From Aeromicrobium sp. A1-2 (GTDB lineage: Bacteria > Actinomycetota > Actinomycetes > Propionibacteriales > Nocardioidaceae): a stretch of 64,000 bases of DNA. The stretch lies in the NCBI RefSeq assembly GCF_003443875.1, contig NZ_CP027482.1, positions 3,348,001 to 3,412,000 on the forward strand, written 5' to 3'. Under the pieces are notes generated by a model. It searched no databases. It saw only the letters and a list, made by a program, of their open reading frames with translations, and was not told the DNA's origin. A program made the position numbers and the translations under genes. This document shows, piece after piece, positions 51,223 to 58,504 of the stretch (positions are counted from its first letter, which is position 1; each line of letters opens with the position of its first letter).

Positions 51223-52284
51223 GTGCCACATCTGGATGTCGATGACCAGCGAGCAGTGCTCCAGGCGATCGGTCAGATCGGAAAGGCCTCAACGCTCGAT
51301 GAGTTCGCCCAGCTTGCCTGTCGAGAGTTGTACCGACTCGTCCCGGGCGTCTGGGCGTCCTACAACGAGACGAACCTGCTGACCGCCAGGACCGCAGCGT
51401 TCGTGTGGCCCGAGCGGGCGGCTGACTGGTTCGACAAGAACGTCCGGGTATTTGCTCGCTACGCCCATCAGAATCCCCTCGTGCGCCACATCTCTGAGGA
51501 CGGGGAGTCCGACGTGAGGACTCTGCTCGACCTCGACCCTGAACAGACGTTTCAGCAAACCGAGCTCTTCCGTGACTATTACGCACCCATCGGTGTCCGA
51601 AGTCAGGCGGCATTCGGGCTTCCCGCTCCGTCAGGGGTGGTGATAGCGCTCGTCGTCAACCGGGACGGCGCGGATTTCTCGGCGCGTGACCGTCGAGTCA
51701 TGAACGAGTTGAGGCTCCATCTGTCCAACATCTATCGGATGGTTGCGGCGTCTGAGCAGGCGCGCGGCGTCTCAACTGCAGTCGAGCTCGATGGGTGGGA
51801 GACAATTCTCATTGCCGACGATGGCACGGTCATCGAGTCGACTCCCGCAGCTGAGGAGATCGGCCGGCAGATTGGCGCGGAACTCCGGGTGGGTGACTCG
51901 GTGCTTGGCACCTCACTGTGGGAGCAGCCGTCGCCCGCGGCCCCTGGCGACGAGTGGTGGTCGGTCAAGCGCGTGTCTTCGACGAGTGTGGCCCTCGAGG
52001 AAAATGCTTTCGACGCGACACTCACAGTCAATCCGGTAGGCCCGCACGTCCTGTTGCTTCGACCGGCTCACTCGGTGACGGTCGAGTCGGCCATGCGGCT
52101 CGGCCTGACCAGACGACAGGCCGAGGTGGCGCTGCTGATCGTCGGCGGTGCGACCAACATCCAGATCGCGCGCACCCTGCACATCGCGCCTGGAACGGCG
52201 CGCAAGCACGTCGAAACGCTGATGGCTGTCTTGAGCGTTTCATCGCGTGCCGCGGCCGCAGTCGCGGTGATGCGCGGTCGGTGA
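51223..52284 (+). CDS. LuxR-type transcriptional regulator
   Basis: A 353-residue regulator with an N-terminal sensor-like half (about 1-180, GAF/PAS-like: LVPGVWASYNETNLLTART, FGLPAPSGVVIALVVNRDG) and a C-terminal LuxR/FixJ helix-turn-helix at about 290-350 (LGLTRRQAEVALLIVGGATN, IQIARTLHIAPGTARKHVET). A middle stretch has DGWETILIADDGTVIESTP, like a PAS linker. It begins with GTG, with GAGAGGA upstream. Base composition over its first 400 nt is lower in GC (sample lines 53-57% against about 70% in neighbours), which suggests recent acquisition. It may regulate the RTX gene next to it. Confidence 0.85.
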   Translation: MPHLDVDDQRAVLQAIGQIGKASTLDEFAQLACRELYRLVPGVWASYNETNLLTARTAAFVWPERAADWFDKNVRVFARYAHQNPLVRHISEDGESDVRTLLDLDPEQTFQQTELFRDYYAPIGVRSQAAFGLPAPSGVVIALVVNRDGADFSARDRRVMNELRLHLSNIYRMVAASEQARGVSTAVELDGWETILIADDGTVIESTPAAEEIGRQIGAELRVGDSVLGTSLWEQPSPAAPGDEWWSVKRVSSTSVALEENAFDATLTVNPVGPHVLLLRPAHSVTVESAMRLGLTRRQAEVALLIVGGATNIQIARTLHIAPGTARKHVETLMAVLSVSSRAAAAVAVMRGR

Positions 52285-52309
52285 CTGCGCAGGTCCCGCG
52301 ATCTGTGGG

Positions 52310-53653
52310 TCAGGCGGTGACGCGGCGTCGCCGTGAGGCGATCACCAAGGCACTGCCGCCGAGCACCATCGCACTCCCGAGCGCGAGCAGGCTGTTCAGG
52401 TTGTCGGGTGCACCGGTGTCCGGAAGGGTGCGCGCACCGTTACTCGTCACAGTCGACGAGGGAGCGGAAACCGGCGTCAGCGGGGTAGTCCCAGATGTGG
52501 GTGTGCGCGGATCCGATGTGTCGTCGGGGACTGCGGCCGCGAGGGTCACCGTGAGCACAGCCGACCACTCCATGTCGTCCTTGGTCTGTCGGAACACCCG
52601 GTATTCGATGTCGCCAGTGGTGAACGCAGGATCGGTGATCTCGAAGGTCACCAGACCGGTTACGGGGTCGATCGATGCCGTGACACCGCTGGGCACCGTC
52701 TGGAGTCCGTAGCGCAGGGGCTCGGATTCGTCGGCCTCGTCGTCGAGCTGCTCATCGTTGGCAGTGACGTCGAACACCGTGGGGGTGTCGATCTCGGCTT
52801 CGATCTCGCCGTCGTCGACCGGGCAGGCGAGGTCGACTCCGGCGCCGCCAGTGAGCGTGCTCATACCCTCGCTGCCACACAGGTAGTCGTTGCCCGGGCC
52901 GCCCGAGAGGTCGTTGTTGCCCTCCCTGTCGATCAGGATGTCGTCGCCGTCGCCGCCCTCGAGACGGTCGTCGCCTTCGTTGCCATAGAGGCGGTCGTCA
53001 CCGTCACCGCCGTAAAGGTTGTCGTCGCCATCACCGCCTGTCAGAACGTCGTTGCCCTCCTGGCCATACACGTCGTCGTCACCATCACCGCCCTCGACGG
53101 TGTCGCCATCCTCGCCGCCGAAGAGTAGATCTGATCCGGCGCCGCCGACCAGGACGTCGTTGCCGTCGTCGCCGTAGAGCTCGTCGTCGCCGGCGTCTCC
53201 GTACAGGCGGTCGTTGCCGTCGTTGCCGTAGAGCTCGTCGTTGCCGTCTTCGCCATACAGGTTGTCGTTGTCTTCGTTGCCGTAGAGCTCGTCGTTTCCG
53301 TCACCGCCGTAGAGGTCGTCGTCGCCCTCGTACCCGTAGAGCTCGTCGTGACCTTCGTCACCGTCCAGTTCGTCGTCGCCGGGGCCGCCGCGCAGGTCGT
53401 CATCACCCGCGCCGCCGCGAACGAGGTCGTCGCCGTCGCCTCCATTGAGAGTGTCGTTACCGCCCTCGCCGGTTATGACGTCGTCGCCGTCGTGCCCGTT
53501 GATGGTGTCGTCATCGGCTGATCCGACGAGGGTGTCGTTGCCCGACGTTCCGTCAATGTCGGTACCGTGCGCCGCGACCGGGATCAAGGTGAGTGAGGCG
53601 GTCGCGGCGAGCAGGGCGATTGATCGGGAAACAGCGGGGCGCAGCGGCTTCAT
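52310..53653 (-). CDS. cell-wall-anchored RTX repeat protein
   Basis: A 447-residue surface protein. Signal peptide about 1-29 (PAVSRSIALLAATASLTLIP). Residues 35-277: 27 tandem nine-residue RTX units of the G-G-x-G-x-D-x-L-x type, the last three degenerate, which bind calcium and fold into a beta-roll. About 290-375: a cadherin/VCBS-like beta domain. Then a Thr/Pro/Ser linker and, at 410-414, the sortase motif LPDTG, a hydrophobic helix and the tail RRRRVTA. So it is likely exported by Sec and tied to peptidoglycan by a sortase. RTX proteins of Gram-negatives leave by type I secretion instead. Function unknown (adhesion or matrix are guesses). Confidence 0.9.
   Translation of the reverse strand: MKPLRPAVSRSIALLAATASLTLIPVAAHGTDIDGTSGNDTLVGSADDDTINGHDGDDVITGEGGNDTLNGGDGDDLVRGGAGDDDLRGGPGDDELDGDEGHDELYGYEGDDDLYGGDGNDELYGNEDNDNLYGEDGNDELYGNDGNDRLYGDAGDDELYGDDGNDVLVGGAGSDLLFGGEDGDTVEGGDGDDDVYGQEGNDVLTGGDGDDNLYGGDGDDRLYGNEGDDRLEGGDGDDILIDREGNNDLSGGPGNDYLCGSEGMSTLTGGAGVDLACPVDDGEIEAEIDTPTVFDVTANDEQLDDEADESEPLRYGLQTVPSGVTASIDPVTGLVTFEITDPAFTTGDIEYRVFRQTKDDMEWSAVLTVTLAAAVPDDTSDPRTPTSGTTPLTPVSAPSSTVTSNGARTLPDTGAPDNLNSLLALGSAMVLGGSALVIASRRRRVTA
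52823..53551 (-). repeat. 27 tandem 27-nt units coding for RTX nonapeptides
   Basis: The nine-residue units are encoded by tandem 27-nt DNA units without interruption. The codon pattern is repetitive (GACGAC, GGCGAC and TACGGC runs), so this stretch can expand or shrink by recombination or slippage. The last three units are degenerate. Confidence 0.85.
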
Positions 53654-53716
53654 GGAACCTCATCAGTCAGGGAGCGCAGGTACGCCAAGTCTGTCGATCC
53701 GCCAGCCGCGGGGAAA

Positions 53717-53732
53717 TACGCAATTATGCGTA
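53717..53732. promoter_or_regulatory. TACGCA-N4-TGCGTA palindrome upstream of the RTX gene
   Basis: TACGCAATTATGCGTA is a perfect 6-bp inverted repeat with a 4-nt spacer, 63 nt before the RTX start codon. It has the size of a LuxR/FixJ dimer site and is AT-richer than its surroundings. The gap 53654-53919 holds no convincing gene. Confidence 0.5.
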
Positions 53733-53919
53733 GATCAAGCAGAACGGCCCTTCCGATTCATGCCCTCCCGGCGATCCCCAGGATTCGGCCGACAGGGCAG
53801 CCAGGATCGCTTCGATTGGGTCGTTGCGCCGAAGGACCCAGTCGTCCATCTCGGCTGGGCGGGGAAGTCGACCCGCAGGTGGGTGGCGTTCTCGCAATGG
53901 TCCGGCGACGTCAGTTCGG

Positions 53920-54478
53920 TCACGAGTCGCCGAGGCGCCAGCTGAAGTCGACGCGTGTGCCTTCGGCGCCCTGGACGGTGAGAACGACCGGGCCGGAACG
54001 GCCGCCGGTCGTAGCGGCCTCGCAGGTCATCACGGCTCCCGCTGCCCCATCGAGCTCCGACTCGGGACAGGTCATGTCGGTCAGCGTCAGGCCCGTCTTG
54101 ACGGTGAAGGCTTCGGCGATTGCGTCGCCCACACGGTTGGTCAGCAGCCGGTGGGATCCGGGCTCGATCTCCTAGGAGAAGCCCAGCGTCCCCTCGTCCT
54201 TTGCCACCTTGGTCGCCTCGATGGCCAGCGTCACGCGCACCCCCTCCTGCACCATCTCGCACGTCGCGGTCGCCCCGACCTCGGCGTCGAGTCCGTCGGG
54301 GCAGTCCACCGACTCCGGCTTCGCGTCGCTGATCGTGGTGATCCGTTCGGAGATGTCCTCCGCCAGAGCCGAGCCGCTGATCCCCTTCGAGCCGCCAATA
54401 GTCCCACTCGCCGAGCAGGCAGCCCCCGCGAGGAGGGCCACCGCGCTCAGCGCCAGGCGTGGCGAGGAAATACGTCAT
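53920..54478 (-). pseudogene. DUF4333 lipoprotein gene, broken twice
   Basis: Two DUF4333-type domains, each with the two-cysteine pattern (SVDCPDG...ATCEM and DMTCPES...MTCEA), lie in one frame but are separated by a TAG at 54172-54174. The frame reads through from LGFS to EIEPGSHRLLTNRVG without other interruption. At the 5' end a lipoprotein signal RISSPRLALSAVALLAGAAC has no start codon in frame. The ATG at 54476-54478 is one base out of register; removing one A directly after it would give MRISSPRLALS. So a one-base insertion and a nonsense change both disrupt it. The alternative is that the second half is still made from the internal GTG at 54132. Confidence 0.7.
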
Positions 54479-54616
54479 TCGGCCCAGCGAGGGCCGGATA
54501 TTGGCACGGACGCGGCCGAGGAGCTGAACGAGATCGAGGTCTCGCGCGAGCAGATTGCGATGCCTTGGATACAGGGCGCCGAACCGCCATCGCTTCGCGG
54601 TACTGTGGCAGCACAA

Positions 54617-54704
54617 GACAGGGGAGCGCCACGCAGAGGGCGCTGAGAGTGCGGATCCGCCGCAGACCCTTGAACCTGCACCGGTTAGTACCGGCGAAGG
54701 GAGT
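54617..54704 (+). promoter_or_regulatory. TPP riboswitch of ykoEDC
   Basis: It has the conserved THI-box parts in order: ACAGGGG, GCGCTGAGAGTGCGG, ACCCTTGAACCTG, ACCGGTTAGTACCGG and CGAAGGGAG. The last of these contains the ribosome binding site AGGGAG, 5 nt before the ATG of ykoE. TPP binding would fold the aptamer and hide this site, lowering translation when thiamine is plentiful. A TACTGT box at 54601-54606 is a likely -10 just upstream. Confidence 0.93.
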
Positions 54705-54708
54705 CACG

Positions 54709-55326
54709 ATGAGTTCTGCAACCACGTCCAAGCCCAGGTTCGACGTGCACTATCGCACGATCGATCTGGTCACCATCACCACGCTGGGGGTGGCGTTCGG
54801 CGTCATCTTCTGGGGCTGGGGCAAGCTCTACGAACCGCTCAGCGGTCTCGCAGTCTTCTCCTACCCGCCCAGCAGCGCGCTTCTGGGCGGCGTCTGGCTG
54901 AGCGCCGGCGTCGTCGGCGGCCTGATCATCCGCAAGCCCGGTGCCGCGTTCGCGACCGAGTTCGTCGCGGCTGCCGTCTCGACGTTCATCGTCGGCGGCA
55001 CGCAATGGGGCTTCAGCGTCTTCGCCTCGGGCTTCTGGCAGGGTCTCGGCGCCGAGCTGATCTTCCTGGTGCTGTTCTACCGGCGCTGGGGCATCATCGC
55101 CGCGGCGCTCGCCGGAGCATTCGCGGGTGCGCTCGAGTCGTTCTACGAGTGGCACGCGTACATCCCGGACTACACCGTCGGGGCCAAGCTCGCGCACCTG
55201 GGCTTCTTCGTCCTCTCGGGCGCCGTGGTCGCCGGCATCGGTGGCTTCTTCCTGGTCCGGGCGCTCGCGAAGGCCGGCGTGCTCGACGCCTTCCCGGCCG
55301 GCCGCGAACAGGTCTCCGAGGTCTAG
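54709..55326 (+). CDS. ykoE: thiamine ECF transporter substrate-binding subunit YkoE
   Basis: A 205-residue membrane S component with five to six helices: TLGVAFGVIFWGWGKLY, LLGGVWLSAGVVGGLIIR, AVSTFIVGGTQWGFSVFASG, AELIFLVLFYRRWGIIAAAL, LGFFVLSGAVVAGIGGFFLV. It binds thiamine or its hydroxymethylpyrimidine precursor and works with the YkoD ATPase and YkoC T component. The ATG at 54709 lies right behind the TPP riboswitch. Its TAG is immediately followed by the ATG of ykoD. Confidence 0.9.
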   Translation: MSSATTSKPRFDVHYRTIDLVTITTLGVAFGVIFWGWGKLYEPLSGLAVFSYPPSSALLGGVWLSAGVVGGLIIRKPGAAFATEFVAAAVSTFIVGGTQWGFSVFASGFWQGLGAELIFLVLFYRRWGIIAAALAGAFAGALESFYEWHAYIPDYTVGAKLAHLGFFVLSGAVVAGIGGFFLVRALAKAGVLDAFPAGREQVSEV

Positions 55327-56718
55327 ATGTCCCTCGGTGGAGCCCGCTTCCGCGGCTTCACGTGGCGCCCCCTCGGCCGACGCGATCCCGTCGTCGCCGG
55401 GCTCGATCTCACGATCGAGCCCGGCGAGCGGGTGCTGCTGGTCGGTCCGAGCGGCGCCGGCAAGTCGACCCTGCTGTACGCCCTCGCCGGTGCCCTCGGG
55501 ACCACGATCGCCGGTGAGCTGCGCGGCACCGCGCAGGTTGACGGGCGGCTGGGCCTGCTCCTGCAGAACCCGGCAGATGCGATCGTCGCCGAACGCCTGG
55601 GCCGTGATGTGGCCTTCGGACCCGAGAATGCCGGGATGTCCCGCGCCGAGATCTGGTCGCGGGTCGATGACGCGCTGGAGTCGGTCGGGCTGACGTACGG
55701 CCGCGATCACTTCAGCTCGGCGCTGTCCGGCGGCGAGCAACAGCGGCTGGCGTTGGCCGGAGTGCTGGCGATGCGCCCGGATCTGCTGCTCCTCGACGAG
55801 CCGACCTCGATGCTCGACGCCGACACCGCCTCCGGCGTGCGTGACGCGATCGTTGCGGCTGCAGCCGGTCGGACCCTGGTGGTCGTGGAGCATCGCATCG
55901 AGCCGTGGCTCGATCACGTCGACCGGGTCGTCGTGCTGTCGGCGGGCGGCAACGTCGTGAGCGACGGCAGCGTCCGCTCGTTCCTGACCGGCCCGCGGCC
56001 GGCCGGGGTCTGGATGCCGGGCATGACGACACCCGCGCCGCTCGACGTGCCCGCAGTGCTCGTGCGGCCCGAGTCCGATCCGCTGACGGTCTCGGCGACC
56101 GACGTCTCGGTCGAGCTGGTGACCCGTACGCTTCGCGGCACCCAGCGGACCCGCGCCCTGACCGCGCTCACCGCCGAGATCGGTCCCGCCACCACGACGG
56201 CGTTCACAGGTCCCAGCGGTGCCGGCAAGTCCACCGCCCTCGCCGTGCTGGGCGGGCTGCTCAAGCCCAGTTCGGGGTCGGTCACCCCAGACCTTCGTCG
56301 GTGGCGCTCGCCACGGCTCGCCGCAGCGGTGGGCTGGGTGCCGCAGAACCCTGAGCACGGCTTCCTCACCACGAACGTGGCCACGGAGGTGCACCGCACC
56401 GCCGACCGGCTGGAGCGCTTCGTCGACATCGAGGCAGTGTTGGAGGTCTTCGGGCTGAGCCGGTTCGCCGCGACCAACCCGTACCGGCTGTCCGGAGGCG
56501 AGCAACGCCGACTGGCCCTCGTCGCGGCACTGGCCCACCGGCCCGGAGTCGTGCTGCTCGACGAGCCGACAGTCGGCCAGGACCCGGGCACGTGGGCCGC
56601 TGTTGCCGGCTGGATCTCGGCTGCGCGCTCGGCGGGGGCAACCGTTGCGCTGTCGACCCACGACGCGGACCTGCCGGCCGATGTCGAGCACCGCATGATT
56701 CAGGGGGTGCTGCGATGA
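55327..56718 (+). CDS. ykoD: ECF transporter ATPase YkoD, two fused ABC domains
   Basis: A 463-residue protein with two ATP-binding domains, so one chain replaces the usual EcfA pair. First: LVGPSGAGKSTLLYALAGAL near residue 38, LSGGEQQRLALAGVLA and LLLDEPTSMLD. Second: FTGPSGAGKSTALAVLGGLL, LSGGEQRRLALVAAL and LLDEPTVGQD. It powers uptake of thiamine or its precursor with YkoE and YkoC. No gap to ykoE; its stop overlaps the ykoC ATG. Confidence 0.92.
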   Translation: MSLGGARFRGFTWRPLGRRDPVVAGLDLTIEPGERVLLVGPSGAGKSTLLYALAGALGTTIAGELRGTAQVDGRLGLLLQNPADAIVAERLGRDVAFGPENAGMSRAEIWSRVDDALESVGLTYGRDHFSSALSGGEQQRLALAGVLAMRPDLLLLDEPTSMLDADTASGVRDAIVAAAAGRTLVVVEHRIEPWLDHVDRVVVLSAGGNVVSDGSVRSFLTGPRPAGVWMPGMTTPAPLDVPAVLVRPESDPLTVSATDVSVELVTRTLRGTQRTRALTALTAEIGPATTTAFTGPSGAGKSTALAVLGGLLKPSSGSVTPDLRRWRSPRLAAAVGWVPQNPEHGFLTTNVATEVHRTADRLERFVDIEAVLEVFGLSRFAATNPYRLSGGEQRRLALVAALAHRPGVVLLDEPTVGQDPGTWAAVAGWISAARSAGATVALSTHDADLPADVEHRMIQGVLR

Positions 56719-57428
56719 GGCGTGGTGGGATGAGGTCATGGCTCCTGCGGCTCAACCCGTTGGCGCAGCTCTCGGTCGGGCTGTTCTCCCTGCTCGGGTC
56801 GTTCTGGATTCGCAGCCTGCCGGTGGCGCTGGTCGCGCTGGGTGTCTATGTCCTGGCCGTCGTGCTGCTGGCGCCGGGCTGGCGTTATCCGCTGGCCTGC
56901 CTGGGCTTCACCGCGATCGCGGCCGGCACGATCGTCTACTCGACGTGGCGGGTCGGGGGCCACGACATCGACGAGTCCGTCACCGCGGGTGTGCGGATCG
57001 TTGTGCTGGCCTGGCCTGGCTCGGTCATGGCCGGGTACGTCGATCCGTCCCGGTTCGCGGACTACCTTGCTCAGACGTTGCGGATGCCGGCCAGGCTGGT
57101 CGCGGCCTTCGCTGCGGCGATGCAGAAGTTCACCGCGTTCGGCCTGGCCTGGCAGCAGCTGGAGCGGGTCCGTCGGGTGCGAGGCTTCGGGCCCACCCGC
57201 AATCCGGTCGCCAACGGCCGTTACGCCGCCAACATGTCGTTCGCGCTACTGGTGCAGGCCATGCGCGGCGCCACGTCGACCTCGATCGCGATGGATGCGC
57301 GGGGGTTCGCGACGGCGTACGACCGGACCTGGGCCGAGCCTGCCCCGTGGACCCGCCTGGACTACTGCGGTCTCGCGGTGGCGGCGCTGCTCGGCAGCAC
57401 GCCGATCATCACTCGCGTGCTGGGCTGA
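56715..57428 (+). CDS. ykoC: ECF transporter transmembrane subunit YkoC
   Basis: A 237-residue T component (CbiQ family) with about four helices. RLNPLAQLSVGLFSLLGSFW near the start is typical. The two coupling helices near residues 150-190 contain the A-R-G-like motifs: QQLERVRRVRGFG and SIAMDARGFATAYDRTW. They join the ATPase to the substrate subunit. The ATG at 56715-56717 overlaps the stop of ykoD. A shorter start MRSWLLRLNP six codons later is possible. Confidence 0.9.
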   Translation: MRRGGMRSWLLRLNPLAQLSVGLFSLLGSFWIRSLPVALVALGVYVLAVVLLAPGWRYPLACLGFTAIAAGTIVYSTWRVGGHDIDESVTAGVRIVVLAWPGSVMAGYVDPSRFADYLAQTLRMPARLVAAFAAAMQKFTAFGLAWQQLERVRRVRGFGPTRNPVANGRYAANMSFALLVQAMRGATSTSIAMDARGFATAYDRTWAEPAPWTRLDYCGLAVAALLGSTPIITRVLG

Positions 57429-57434
57429 CCCGGC

Positions 57435-57950
57435 TCAGTCCGGCCGGCTGTCACCGAGCCGGTCGATCTGCATCGTGAGGGCCACCCCGACCTCGTACAG
57501 CGGCGAGAGCCCGTGGCGCCGGTCGTCCAGCTCCCGCGCGGTGGCGTCGGCCGTGCGGCCGCCGCCCACGGTGAGCAGGTGGAACCGCACGCGGCCCGGC
57601 GCCGGGGACGGGAAGTTCGACTCCGGCTCGGTCTGGCCCACGAGCACCTGTCCCATCGCGACAAGCGATCGTGCTGCCTCGGCGACGGGCTCGTGCTCAC
57701 CCGCGCCGACCGTCCCGCCGCCCGTGCTGAGGTAGCGGCTGGCGGTGCCATCGAGCAGCGCCACGACCGTCACGACGTCCAGATCGCGGCCCAGCTCCAT
57801 CACGACGCCGAACACCCGGTCGGGCTCGTCGGCGTTCAGACCGAGCTCGTCGGGCCTGGTGCTCAGCACCATGGCGCGCAGCGCGGCGCTGACCTCGACC
57901 TCGTCCTCGTCCTGCGGCGGGGACGAGCGCGGCGCACGGGAATCGGGCAT
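57435..57950 (-). CDS. hypothetical protein, acidic
   Basis: A 171-residue soluble protein that I do not recognise. Its middle part VVMELGRDLDVVTVVALLDG, followed by TASRYLSTGGGTVGAGEHEP, suggests an alpha/beta fold; GRVRFHLLTVGGGRTAD is a further conserved-looking strand. No signal peptide, no membrane helix. The ATG at 57948-57950 is preferred as TAGGCT lies 7 nt before it. It converges with ykoC 6 nt away. Confidence 0.7.
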   Translation of the reverse strand: MPDSRAPRSSPPQDEDEVEVSAALRAMVLSTRPDELGLNADEPDRVFGVVMELGRDLDVVTVVALLDGTASRYLSTGGGTVGAGEHEPVAEAARSLVAMGQVLVGQTEPESNFPSPAPGRVRFHLLTVGGGRTADATARELDDRRHGLSPLYEVGVALTMQIDRLGDSRPD

Positions 57951-57957
57951 GGTTGCG

Positions 57958-57963
57958 AGCCTA
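57958..57963 (-). promoter_or_regulatory. -10 box of leaderless hypothetical gene
   Basis: TAGGCT on the minus strand with a 7-nt spacer to the ATG at 57950. Confidence 0.45.
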
Positions 57964-58013
57964 GGTGAGTCGGGGTCTGGCGCAGGGGACCGCTCACATA
58001 CTAGGGTGCGAAC

Positions 58014-58027
58014 TAAGCAAGCGCTTA
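58014..58027. promoter_or_regulatory. TAAGC-N4-GCTTA inverted repeat before the MaoC gene
   Basis: TAAGCAAGCGCTTA has perfect 5-bp arms, 17 nt before the ATG, just after a possible -10 CATACT (57997-58002). It is similar to the mycobacterial KstR2 box (A-x-CAAG-NN-CTTG-x-T), differing at two positions. Candidate TetR operator of the fatty-acid-type operon downstream. Confidence 0.5.
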
Positions 58028-58044
58028 CCAATCTTGGAGGATCC

Positions 58045-58503
58045 ATGCCACGCGTGTTCAACAGTCTCGACGAGTTCAAGGCAGCAGCCGGTCAGGAGCT
58101 CGGCACGAGCGACTGGGTGACGGTGACGCAGGAGCAGATCAACACCTTCGCCGATGCGACAGGCGACCACCAGTGGATCCACGTCGACCCCGAGCGCGCC
58201 GCGGCCGGACCATTCGGCGGCACGATCGCCCACGGCTATCTGACACTGTCGCTGCTGCCTGCCTTCGGCGAGCAGATCTACGCAGTCAACGGCCTCGCAT
58301 TCGGCATGAACTACGGCGCCAACAAGGTGCGCTTCCCGACCCCCGTGCCGGTCGGCTCCCGCCTGCGCGCCACCGCGACGCTCAAGGAGACCGCCGACAT
58401 CGCGATCGGCACGCAGTGCATCGTCAACTTCGCAATCGAGATCGAAGGCGGCGCCAAGCCGGCCTGCGTGGCCGAGGTCGTCTTCGTCATGGCCGGTGCC
58501 TGA
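58045..58503 (+). CDS. MaoC family dehydratase
   Basis: A 152-residue hot-dog fold protein. The hydratase-2 motif is seen in FADATGDHQWIHVDPERA (catalytic Asp and His near residues 37 and 42) and GTIAHGYLTLSLLPAF. It hydrates trans-2-enoyl-CoAs or acts on a similar thioester. The ribosome binding site GGAGG lies 6 nt before the ATG. First gene of an operon with an acyl-CoA dehydrogenase and an SDR. Confidence 0.9.
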   Translation: MPRVFNSLDEFKAAAGQELGTSDWVTVTQEQINTFADATGDHQWIHVDPERAAAGPFGGTIAHGYLTLSLLPAFGEQIYAVNGLAFGMNYGANKVRFPTPVPVGSRLRATATLKETADIAIGTQCIVNFAIEIEGGAKPACVAEVVFVMAGA

Positions 58504-58504
58504 G

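Noticed and set aside
52823-53551. Tandem 27-nt units as a CRISPR-like or minisatellite non-coding repeat
   Set aside because: The units are continuous without spacers and encode perfect RTX nonapeptides in one frame with a signal peptide and a sortase tail, so they are coding.
53724-53849. 41-residue frame on the minus strand (MDDWVLRRNDPIEAILAALS...) between the RTX gene and the DUF4333 remnant
   Set aside because: It lacks a convincing ribosome binding site, overlaps the palindrome at 53717-53732 and has no sign of conservation or a terminator; kept only as a remote possibility.
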